7,539 nucleotides of DNA from Flavobacterium sp. (GTDB taxonomy: Bacteria; Bacteroidota; Bacteroidia; Flavobacteriales; Flavobacteriaceae). A program made the translations under genes and the position numbers. The stretch is from the NCBI GenBank assembly GCA_024709705.1, contig JANJWE010000163.1, forward strand, positions 1 to 7,539, in the 5' to 3' direction. The notes below the pieces were generated by a model. The model made no database searches. It was given only the letters and a program-made list of their open reading frames with translations, and was not told where the DNA came from. Below are positions 1 to 6,593 of the stretch, piece by piece. Every line of letters starts with the position of its first letter. Position 1 is the first letter of the stretch.

Positions 1-1180
1 GGATTTCTTCCAATTGGTATTTTATTTTGTTTTGTAAAACTTGATTCTCCAGATTCAACTCTAAATTGGCATCTTGTACTTTCAATTTGGCTATTTTGTA
101 ATTTCCTCTTTCTTTTCTGAGAAATAAAGGAAAACTAAAATTGATGCCGTATTTGTAGTTAACGGTATTAAAGTCCTGGATAAAATCGGGTTCTGATAAA
201 TAATTGTAATTCAAATCTATTCGGGGTTTAAGTAAATCACCTTTCAATCGTTTATCTACTTCCAAAATTTCCAATTTGTTTTGTAGGGCTTTGATTTTCG
301 GATTATTTTCTATAACCAAATCTGAAAAAAGCAAACCATTGGTTTTGAGGGTATTTTCTACTTTTTTATCCAATTCTTTCTCAGGTATAATGTTGTCTTG
401 TAATTCCAGAGGAACCAAATTATCCCACCATAAAAAGTTGGATAATTCCAATTTGGATTTTAAAAGTTTTAATCGAGATTGTTCTAAACTTAATTTTCTC
501 GATTTTACTAAAATTCCGGCTTCAATGCTATCAATTGCAGGTCTGTCTCCTTGTTGTATGAGTCCTTTAATACCGTTGAACCGAATTTGAGCATTGTTTA
601 AAAAGGTTTGATACAATTCGTATTCGGTGTAATTTCGATACCAATTAAAATAACTGTTTGCCGCTTGATGTAATATTGAGGCTACTTCCAAATCTCGTTC
701 AGCTTGGGATAAATTATTGTAAATCTTAGCTTTTTTCAAGTCGGCCATTCTTTTATTTATCAGTAACCCTTGACCGATAGGAACTGCAATACCCAAAGTA
801 GTTAAACCGTTGGCAGGCACTGTGTTTTGTGGATTTAAATACACGCCTTCCATCTGATCAAAACCGGCTTTTATTTCAATGCCGTACCAAGTTGGAATTT
901 TAAATGTACTGTTGAGTAATGAAAAATATTCAGTTGATTTGAACTGCTTGTTTTCGTAATCTACTTCTATTTTCGGGTCAAATCCTCCGCGTGCGGCTAT
1001 AATTCCGGCTTGAGCCTGATTTACTTCCAGGTTGGCTTGTCTTACTAGGGGATGAAATTGTTTTACATAACCCAAGTAGGCATCCAATGTCATAATAGAA
1101 TCTATAGTCGTTTTTGAATCTTGGGCTCTCATTGCCAAATTTGAAATGAAAAGGATACCCAATAAGATCAATTTTCTCAT
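1..1180 (-). CDS. TolC-family outer membrane efflux protein, C-terminus cut by window edge
   Basis: This frame is open from an ATG at 1180 to the left edge without a stop, giving 393 residues; family members are usually somewhat over 400, so only the C-terminal end is missing. Residues 1-20 look like a signal peptide (MRKL, then a hydrophobic run, ending AMRAQ), so the product is exported. The TolC/OEP pattern is visible twice: residues 43-72 (HPLVRQANLEVNQAQAGI, then a GGFDPKIE strand start) and residues 293-327 (NPKIKALQ, a helix, then LKPRIDLNYNYL). Long helices lie between (about 145-250), and a strand-rich part (GINFSFPLFL, 345-354) follows. By family, it forms a trimeric outer-membrane channel with a periplasmic helical tunnel. 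It starts 7 bases after the HlyD gene stops, so it is probably co-transcribed and is the exit duct of the ABC/HlyD pump. The substrate cannot be read from the sequence. Confidence 0.9.
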   Translation of the reverse strand, partial: MRKLILLGILFISNLAMRAQDSKTTIDSIMTLDAYLGYVKQFHPLVRQANLEVNQAQAGIIAARGGFDPKIEVDYENKQFKSTEYFSLLNSTFKIPTWYGIEIKAGFDQMEGVYLNPQNTVPANGLTTLGIAVPIGQGLLINKRMADLKKAKIYNNLSQAERDLEVASILHQAANSYFNWYRNYTEYELYQTFLNNAQIRFNGIKGLIQQGDRPAIDSIEAGILVKSRKLSLEQSRLKLLKSKLELSNFLWWDNLVPLELQDNIIPEKELDKKVENTLKTNGLLFSDLVIENNPKIKALQNKLEILEVDKRLKGDLLKPRIDLNYNYLSEPDFIQDFNTVNYKYGINFSFPLFLRKERGNYKIAKLKVQDANLELNLENQVLQNKIKYQLEEI

Positions 1181-1187
1181 GATGGAT

Positions 1188-2537
1188 TTATTTTTTTGCC
1201 GTTTCATTTTCTGCTTTTGGAGTGTAAAAATCGGGTGGGAATCCGTTTAATTTTCGCCAAATTTCATACCAAATAGGAACGTTATCCAATAAGGCAAATG
1301 TGTGTGCTCCTGCACCAATACTAAGCTGTTTTGGCCAAGGTTTATCTTTTGGGTCTTGGGCAATTAATACCCGATATTTACCATTGGTACTGATGAAGTT
1401 TTCAATGGCTACAATTTCTCCACCAAATGTTCCATAGGAGGCATTGGGCCATCCGCTAAAAACGATTGTTGGCCAACCGTCAAACCAAATTCTAACTTTT
1501 TCGCCTTTGTGTATAAGTGGAAGATCTATAGGGTCAATATACGATTCTACGGCAATATCATATTTGGCAGGCATTATACTCACAATTGGAGTTCCTTCTT
1601 TTATGGTTTCGCCAATACCCGACTGTAAGGCTCTGTTTACATAACCGTTTTGTGGAGCTTTGATATAATAAAGTTCATTTCTGATTTTATAGTTGGTCAC
1701 TTGGTTTTGAAGTTTATTTACTTGGGCTTCGGTGTCAAATTGACTGCTTAGTGCGGTAAATCTGTCACTTTGAGCTTTTGATAATTTATCAGTATATTCA
1801 GCCGTAATGCGGTTGATTTCCACTCGAGCATTTATCAATTCATTTTTAGCGGCCAAGAACTTATTTTGCTGCGTAATGATTTTAGCTTCAGCATCTTGTA
1901 ATTTCAGTCGTTTTTCTTCCAAGTCGGTTACCGCTTTGAGCCCTCTTTCATTCAATTCTTGTGATCGTTTGTATTGGGTTTGAGCAATTTTAAGTTGGGT
2001 TTTAACAGCTTCCAAATCCATGCTGTCACTTCGTACTTTTAATAGAGATTGCTCTATTTTATTTCGGGCTTGTTCCAATTTGAGAATGCGTTCTCGTTCA
2101 ATGGCCGAAATTTGATTGGCCAATGATTTGGCTTTCTCTTCATACGAACCTTCAGAGAGCATTTTGGCTTTCATTTGACTTTCGGTATTGGCTACCAAAT
2201 TGGGGTCAAAATAATCTTCTTTGATCTCTGATATAAATAAAATTGTATCACCTTTTTTTACATATTGACCTTCGGCAACATACCATTTTTCTATTCTACC
2301 CGCTATGGCTGTATGAACGGTTTGCGGTCTTTGTTCCGGGGAAACCGTTGTAACATAACCTGTACCTTGTATGTTTTGTGTCCAAGGTAAGAGTAAGAAC
2401 ATTATGCTACCAATTAAGAACCCTATTAATAATTTGTTGAACATTTTAAAATAAGGCCTTGAATTCAAGGATTGTATGGTCTTGAAACGATTCAAATCCA
2501 ATTTGTCGTGTAAATTATTTTTAGTTATATTCAACAT
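1188..2537 (-). CDS. HlyD-family periplasmic adaptor (membrane fusion protein)
   Basis: This 449-residue protein should be the periplasmic bridge between the ABC pump and the TolC channel. A cytosolic N-terminus of about 33 residues is followed by one membrane segment (about 34-51, NKLLIGFLIGSIMFLLLPW). Next come the first half of a lipoyl/barrel-sandwich domain (about 76-106, AGRIEKWYVAEGQYVKKGD) and a long charged, heptad-like coiled coil (about 116-285). The second lipoyl half follows (about 292-323, IKAPQNGYVNRALQSGIGE), then a beta-barrel (about 326-415). This order is typical of HlyD/EmrA-type adaptors. The C-terminal part is rich in tryptophan (W351, W355, W363, W401, W423, W427) and ends in a short charged tail. 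The ATG at 2537 lies 4 bases after the ABC gene stop, and the stop lies 7 bases before the TolC start, so the three should be one transcript. The family is clear; the transported compound is not. Confidence 0.93.
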   Translation of the reverse strand: MLNITKNNLHDKLDLNRFKTIQSLNSRPYFKMFNKLLIGFLIGSIMFLLLPWTQNIQGTGYVTTVSPEQRPQTVHTAIAGRIEKWYVAEGQYVKKGDTILFISEIKEDYFDPNLVANTESQMKAKMLSEGSYEEKAKSLANQISAIERERILKLEQARNKIEQSLLKVRSDSMDLEAVKTQLKIAQTQYKRSQELNERGLKAVTDLEEKRLKLQDAEAKIITQQNKFLAAKNELINARVEINRITAEYTDKLSKAQSDRFTALSSQFDTEAQVNKLQNQVTNYKIRNELYYIKAPQNGYVNRALQSGIGETIKEGTPIVSIMPAKYDIAVESYIDPIDLPLIHKGEKVRIWFDGWPTIVFSGWPNASYGTFGGEIVAIENFISTNGKYRVLIAQDPKDKPWPKQLSIGAGAHTFALLDNVPIWYEIWRKLNGFPPDFYTPKAENETAKK

Positions 2538-2541
2538 ACCT

Positions 2542-4218
2542 TTACGAATCAGAGATTAATTTACCTTTTTCTAAAACTATAGTTCTTTTGCATTTTTGTT
2601 TCCAATACGGATTTTTTGAAATCACAAACACGGTCCATTTGTGAGTAGGGTCTAAAATAAAATCGATAATTTCATTAGCCAATTCGGTATCCATTTTATC
2701 AAAAGGATCCTCCAGAAACAAAACTTTAGGATTCGAAACAATGGCTCGAGCTAATAGAATTTTTTGGGTGGTGGATGACGAAAGTTGTTTTCCGTCTGTT
2801 AAAATAATTTCATCCAAACCATTGGGAAGTTTTTTGATTTCTTCAGTGAGTTTGATTTTATCCAAAACCCACTTTAATCTTTCGTTTGAAATCATTTCGC
2901 TTTTAAAAGTTATGTTTTCCAAAACACTGCCTTCAAATGTAGTTTGTCCGGCGGTTACAATTCCAATTTGAGAACGGTATTGTGCTTTGTTTACTTTGGT
3001 ATAGTTTTCATCATTGATGTAAATACTCCCAGTTTTAGGTTCTAAAAGACAAGCCAAAATTCGGAGAAATGTGCTTTTTCCGGAGCCGTTTTTACCCTCA
3101 ATGAAAACGGTTTCTCCTTGGTTGACTTTCAAACTTATGGCATTGAGTACTTTTTTGGTCGAATCGGGAAAACTGTAACTCAATTGATCAATTTCAAATT
3201 GAAGATTGGTGTAACAATGGGTTCTTTTTTCCTGATTCTGTTCGTCTTCAATTTCTAAATCTACTACTTGGCCAATTTTTTCAACCGAGGTTAAAACATC
3301 ATAAAAGGTTTCAAGGCCAATTATGATTTTTTCTACGGAATTGATTACCAAAAGAATAATGATTTCTGCAGCTACAAATTGCCCAATATTCAGTTGTTGG
3401 TTAATCACCAAAAATCCACCAATTAAAAGTAACCCGGCAGTAATTATGATTTTAAACCCGACCAATTGGATGAATTGTTTTTTAATCACTTGAAAGTGTT
3501 TCTCTCTCGAATTTAAATATTCACCCACATAATTATCGGTTTTTTTCAGTGCAAATTCAGCTTCGGTTTGGTTTTTAAAACCAAAATAATTTCGGGCAAT
3601 TTCCTGTATCCAATGAGCCACTTTGTATTTGTATTTGGATTCTTTAAGGCTTGTTTTGAGGCCAATTGAAAATGAAATCCTGAAAATCAAATACAAAACA
3701 ACAAAAAGTAGAAGTCCAAACAATATAAATAAAGGATGATAAACCGAAAGTAAAAGCAATCCAAATATTATTTGTAAAACGGCTTCGGAGTAGTCCAGAA
3801 TCAGTTTGGCTACACTCTTCTGAACGGTTAACGTATCAAAAAAACGATTGGCTAATTCCGGAGGATAGGCATTATTAAATTCGGTGTATTTGATTTTTGG
3901 GAAGCGATACGAAAATTCAAATGCAGAACGAATGAAAATTTTCTGTTGTATCGATTCAGTGATTCGTAGTTGCATGAGTTTTAAAATACCATTGAAACTT
4001 ACCCCTATGATAACAACCAAAACGAGTATTATCCAAGATAAACTAACTCTTCCGCCTTGTATTAAATTGATAATGGCTTGTACACCCAAGGGAAGAGATA
4101 AACTCACAACTCCTGAAAAAATAGCATAAAATAAAACTTGATAAATGTCTTTTTTATCTAGCTTTAACAGGCTGATAAAACGGTTGAGCGGCGATAATTC
4201 TTTAGATTCTTTTTTCAT
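2542..4218 (-). CDS. ABC exporter half-transporter (TMD-NBD fusion) with degenerate ATPase motifs
   Basis: This 558-residue protein has an exporter-type membrane domain fused to a nucleotide-binding domain. Six likely membrane segments lie at about 25-50, 60-83, 144-160, 163-184, 250-272 and 278-302. The ATPase domain runs from about 340 to the end. Walker A is perfect (GKNGSGKST, 375-383) and an aromatic A-loop residue is present (F350). Other motifs diverge: the Q-loop glutamine position is Ala423, the signature is LSSST (479-483) instead of LSGGQ, Walker B reads VLFLEDP (499-505) with Glu-Asp in place of Asp-Glu, and the H-loop position is Lys535. The LLARAI helix after the signature is kept, so the fold looks intact. 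There is no N-terminal C39 peptidase domain. By family, it would work as a dimer in the inner membrane and export a substrate through HlyD and TolC. It lies 7 bases after the TetR gene and 4 before HlyD. Efflux of a small toxic molecule or lipid is as likely as peptide secretion. Confidence 0.92.
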   Translation of the reverse strand: MKKESKELSPLNRFISLLKLDKKDIYQVLFYAIFSGVVSLSLPLGVQAIINLIQGGRVSLSWIILVLVVIIGVSFNGILKLMQLRITESIQQKIFIRSAFEFSYRFPKIKYTEFNNAYPPELANRFFDTLTVQKSVAKLILDYSEAVLQIIFGLLLLSVYHPLFILFGLLLFVVLYLIFRISFSIGLKTSLKESKYKYKVAHWIQEIARNYFGFKNQTEAEFALKKTDNYVGEYLNSREKHFQVIKKQFIQLVGFKIIITAGLLLIGGFLVINQQLNIGQFVAAEIIILLVINSVEKIIIGLETFYDVLTSVEKIGQVVDLEIEDEQNQEKRTHCYTNLQFEIDQLSYSFPDSTKKVLNAISLKVNQGETVFIEGKNGSGKSTFLRILACLLEPKTGSIYINDENYTKVNKAQYRSQIGIVTAGQTTFEGSVLENITFKSEMISNERLKWVLDKIKLTEEIKKLPNGLDEIILTDGKQLSSSTTQKILLARAIVSNPKVLFLEDPFDKMDTELANEIIDFILDPTHKWTVFVISKNPYWKQKCKRTIVLEKGKLISDS

Positions 4219-4225
4219 TGTAAGT

Positions 4226-4900
4226 TTAATAACTTAATTGTTTTACTACAAGTTCTGTAAAAAAGTCTGTTGGAGAAATCACTTCAGAGCAATTGGTTAT
4301 AGACTTGAAGTGATTTTTCAAATAGTGTTGATGTAAAGCTCCTTCAACTACCATAGATGCCAAACTTTTGGCGTGTGTGTAATTGGGGTTTACGGCCCAT
4401 ATGATTTCAATTAATCGTGTAATAACTCTTTTGTAAATCAAGAAATACCCTTCTTTGTTTTCTTCATCAACTTCTTTGGTTAAATAGGATTTAGAAAACT
4501 CACAAATGATAATTCTACTCAAAACCACCTCGTTAATATGTGGGTGATTGTTGTCTTCACTGGCCTCTTCGGTTACAATAGCAAGTGCTTTTACCAATTT
4601 TTCTTGAGGATTGGTAATGCTATTTGTAGTTAAAACCAACTTGATTTCAATCCATCCCCAATACCAAGAAGTGAGGTATAATAATAATTTGTGTTTGTTT
4701 TCAAAGTATCGGTAAATAGAACTTTCATTAGAGCCAATTTTATCACCTAATTTTTTGAATGTAAAATTATCAAAACCAATTTCATCAATCAAAAGTATAC
4801 TTTTTTCAATAATTTTCTTACCCAATTCTGAAGTCTCGGGGTCTTTTACATATATCTTAGGGCTAATTGCCACTTTTAAACCACCTAAAATAGAATGCAT
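4226..4900 (-). CDS. TetR/AcrR-family transcriptional regulator
   Basis: The protein has 224 residues from the ATG at 4900; an in-frame ATG at 4924 would add 8. I prefer 4900 because a promoter-like TAAATTTG box (4934-4927) sits directly before the upstream ATG, placing transcription start at or beyond it. Using 4900 numbering, the N-terminal three-helix DNA-binding domain spans about 24-72. It contains the typical TetR helix-turn-helix pattern FTFKKLGDKIGSNESSIYRYF (about 46-66) followed by NKHKLLLYL. The rest is a helical, variable region expected to bind a ligand and to dimerise; a YWGW patch at about 80-83 could line a pocket. The gene leads the exporter cluster, 7 bases before the ABC start. 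A local repressor that releases the exporter genes on sensing the substrate is the simplest reading. A palindrome at 4935-4947 in its promoter is the likely binding site. The family call is firm; repression and the ligand are inferred. Confidence 0.88.
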   Translation of the reverse strand: MHSILGGLKVAISPKIYVKDPETSELGKKIIEKSILLIDEIGFDNFTFKKLGDKIGSNESSIYRYFENKHKLLLYLTSWYWGWIEIKLVLTTNSITNPQEKLVKALAIVTEEASEDNNHPHINEVVLSRIIICEFSKSYLTKEVDEENKEGYFLIYKRVITRLIEIIWAVNPNYTHAKSLASMVVEGALHQHYLKNHFKSITNCSEVISPTDFFTELVVKQLSY

Positions 4901-4926
4901 GAGATATAAGTTAATTAAATACATCG

Positions 4927-4934
4927 CAAATTTA
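4927..4934 (-). promoter_or_regulatory. candidate -7 box of the tetR-ABC-HlyD-TolC operon promoter
   Basis: Read on the minus strand, the bases are TAAATTTG, an exact match to the Bacteroidota -7 consensus TAnnTTTG. A good -33 TTG element at the usual spacing is not obvious, so the promoter may be weak or activator-dependent. Transcription would start at about 4920-4924, which leaves a short AT-rich leader before the ATG at 4900 and makes the ATG at 4924 an unlikely start. No Shine-Dalgarno-like sequence is seen, as is usual in this phylum. Confidence 0.45.
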
Positions 4935-4947
4935 ATAGTATTACTAT
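4935..4947. promoter_or_regulatory. candidate operator palindrome for the TetR regulator
   Basis: A perfect 13-base palindrome, ATAGTA-T-TACTAT, is centred on 4941. Outer arms CAAA (4927-4930) and TTTG (4952-4955) share the same centre, giving an imperfect 29-base dyad with 10 of 14 positions paired. It lies immediately upstream of the likely -7 box of the tetR-exporter operon. TetR-type dimers commonly bind such dyads and block RNA polymerase, so autoregulation is plausible. Palindromes are easier to get by chance in AT-rich DNA, so binding is inferred. Confidence 0.5.
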
Positions 4948-4981
4948 CGTTTTTGAGTGTAATTAACTTAATTTTAATAAA

Positions 4982-5005
4982 AAAACCACTCTTTAGAGTG
5001 GTTTT
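4982..5005 (-). terminator. intrinsic-type terminator after gpmI
   Basis: A perfect 10-base-pair hairpin, AAAACCACTC on one arm and GAGTGGTTTT on the other, closes on a 4-base loop (4992-4995). On the minus strand it begins 17 bases after the gpmI stop codon and is followed by a run of T (about 4985-4979), the layout of a factor-independent terminator. A-rich and T-rich flanks on both sides mean it could also work on the plus strand, but no plus-strand gene needs it. It separates gpmI from the tetR promoter. Confidence 0.85.
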
Positions 5006-5022
5006 AATTTTTTAAATTCAAT

Positions 5023-6540
5023 CTACACTAATTCTTTTCCGGTCATTGCATTTGGTTTGGGTATTCCCATTATTTTTAAAAGGGTTGGAGCCATATCGCC
5101 CAAAACGCCGTTTTCTATATTTTTTCTTTCAGGGTCAACCAAAATAACCGGTACCGGATTAGTGGTATGGGCCGTATTGGGCGAACCATCCGGATTAATC
5201 ATGGTTTCGCAGTTTCCGTGATCAGCAATAACTAGGGTGGTGTATCCGTGAGCCAGTGCGGTTTCGATGACTTCTTTTACACAAGCATCAACGGCTTCAC
5301 AGGCCTTTACAGCGGCTTCCATAACACCTGTATGCCCAACCATATCGCCATTGGCAAAATTCAAACAAACAAAATCAACCTCTTCTTTTTGCAATTCCGG
5401 AAGTAAGGCGTCTTTAAGTTCAAATGCACTCATTTCGGGTTTCAAATCGTAGGTAGCCACTTTGGGAGAATTTCGTAAAATACGGGTTTCACCTTCAAAA
5501 GGTTCTTCTCGACCCCCGGAAAAAAAGAAAGTAACGTGAGGGTATTTTTCCGTTTCGGCTATTCGAATTTGTTTTTTATGGTGTTTTTCCAAAACCTCAC
5601 CAAGGGTTTCTGTAATGTTGTCTTTGTTGTAAATAACTTTTATGTTTTGAAACGTTTCATCATAATTGGTCATAGTCACATAGTACAAGTCCAATTTGTG
5701 CATATTTTGTTCGTGAAAGTCTTTCTGAGATAAGGCTTCTGTAAGCTGTCGACCTCTGTCGGTTCTAAAGTTGAAAAAAATCACCACATCGCCGTTTTCT
5801 ATTTGTGCCAATGGTTCACCTTGCGAATTAGTCATGACAATAGGTTGGATAAATTCATCTGTAATATCGGCATCATAACTTGCTTGAATGGACTTTGTAG
5901 CATTTTGAGAATGGGTTCCCATGCCGTTAACGACCAAGTCGTAAGCCAGTTTAACACGTTCCCAGCGTTTGTCTCGATCCATGGCATAATAGCGGCCGCA
6001 AATAGAAGCCAATTGAGTCGAAGTATTTTGAATGTAATTTTCCAAATCGGCTATATACCCTTTCCCGGATTTAGGGTCAACATCACGACCATCTGTAAAG
6101 GCATGAATAAAAACATCCTCCAAGCCAAAATCTTGAGCAGCATCAATCAATCCTCTTAAATGAGAGGTATGAGAATGAACTCCGCCATCTGAAACTAAGC
6201 CTAAAAAATGAACCTTTTTGTGATTGTTTTTGGCATATGAAAAAGCGTCTTGCAGCACTTTTTCCTGATTTAAAGTTTTGTGTTGAACCGCCAAATTGAT
6301 TCTTGTTAATTCTTGGTAAACAATTCTTCCGGCACCCAGATTCATATGGCCTACTTCAGAATTTCCCATTTGTCCTTCCGGAAGTCCAACGTGAAGTCCG
6401 TCGGTTCGCAATTCGGCATGAGCATATTTTTGATATAACGAATCTATAAATGGGGTTTGAGCTTGATCTATTGCAGAAACTTTAGGGTCTGGAGAGTGCC
6501 CCCAACCATCTAAAATCATTAAAATTACTTTATGGTTCAT
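5023..6540 (-). CDS. gpmI: 2,3-bisphosphoglycerate-independent phosphoglycerate mutase
   Basis: This cytosolic glycolytic and gluconeogenic enzyme interconverts 3- and 2-phosphoglycerate using two metal ions (usually manganese) and a phosphoserine intermediate. The protein has 505 residues, close to the family norm of about 510, and ends in a TAG stop. The start at 6540 gives the typical MNHKVILMILDGWG; an in-frame ATG at 6570 would add 10 atypical residues and overlap the promoter. Catalytic Ser61 lies in MGNSEVGHMNLGAGR. Residues matching known ligands of the family are all present: Asp11, His122, Arg152-Asp153, Arg183, Arg189, Arg259 and Arg262 (FRTDRGR), Lys332, Asp399, His403, Asp440-His441 (ADHGNCE) and His458 (NTAHTTNPVP). 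The alkaline-phosphatase-like domain is split around the phosphotransferase domain, as usual. It appears to be transcribed alone: promoter-like box upstream at 6565-6558, terminator downstream at 5005-4982. Nothing is odd about the protein. Confidence 0.97.
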   Translation of the reverse strand: MNHKVILMILDGWGHSPDPKVSAIDQAQTPFIDSLYQKYAHAELRTDGLHVGLPEGQMGNSEVGHMNLGAGRIVYQELTRINLAVQHKTLNQEKVLQDAFSYAKNNHKKVHFLGLVSDGGVHSHTSHLRGLIDAAQDFGLEDVFIHAFTDGRDVDPKSGKGYIADLENYIQNTSTQLASICGRYYAMDRDKRWERVKLAYDLVVNGMGTHSQNATKSIQASYDADITDEFIQPIVMTNSQGEPLAQIENGDVVIFFNFRTDRGRQLTEALSQKDFHEQNMHKLDLYYVTMTNYDETFQNIKVIYNKDNITETLGEVLEKHHKKQIRIAETEKYPHVTFFFSGGREEPFEGETRILRNSPKVATYDLKPEMSAFELKDALLPELQKEEVDFVCLNFANGDMVGHTGVMEAAVKACEAVDACVKEVIETALAHGYTTLVIADHGNCETMINPDGSPNTAHTTNPVPVILVDPERKNIENGVLGDMAPTLLKIMGIPKPNAMTGKELV

Positions 6541-6541
6541 C

Positions 6542-6558
6542 GTTGAATAAATTTCAAC
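6542..6558. repeat. inverted repeat abutting the gpmI start codon
   Basis: The plus strand reads GTTGAA, a 5-base spacer, then TTCAAC: a perfect 6-base inverted repeat. It fills the space between the candidate -7 box, whose last base it shares, and the ATG, ending one base short of it. It could be a protein-binding site over the transcription start or a small mRNA hairpin affecting translation. With only 6-base arms in AT-rich DNA it may also be chance. Confidence 0.35.
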
Positions 6559-6565
6559 AAATATA
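6558..6565 (-). promoter_or_regulatory. candidate -7 box of the gpmI promoter
   Basis: On the minus strand the bases are TATATTTG, an exact TAnnTTTG match to the Bacteroidota -7 element. It sits 17 bases upstream of the gpmI ATG at 6540, implying a very short leader of roughly 12 bases. No clear -33 TTG is seen at the normal spacing. It lies in the 53-base gap after the upstream gene, whose read-through could also contribute because I see no terminator there. Confidence 0.45.
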
Positions 6566-6593
6566 AGCAATACACTGAAGAAACAGGAAGGGA

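Noticed and set aside
276..590. 104-codon open frame on the plus strand
   Set aside because: It is antisense to the TolC gene, whose minus-strand frame shows signal peptide and family motifs; the plus-strand product is low-complexity and unrecognisable.
2704..2784. Sequencing error or frameshift as the cause of the odd signature and Walker B motifs
   Set aside because: The frame is continuous, the flanking LLARAI and the NPKVLFL stretch are in register, and several separate codons would have to be wrong at once.
4982..5005. The hairpin as an operator or attachment site
   Set aside because: Its position just after the gpmI stop, its perfect stem with a 4-base loop and the T-run that follows fit an intrinsic terminator best.
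5803..6159. 118-codon open frame on the plus strand inside gpmI
   Set aside because: It lies wholly antisense to a gene with complete, conserved catalytic motifs; the translation has no recognisable domain and no promoter or start context was seen.
6541..6570. Upstream ATG at 6570 as the gpmI start
   Set aside because: The extra residues are unlike the family's conserved N-terminus, and that ATG lies upstream of the candidate -7 box.
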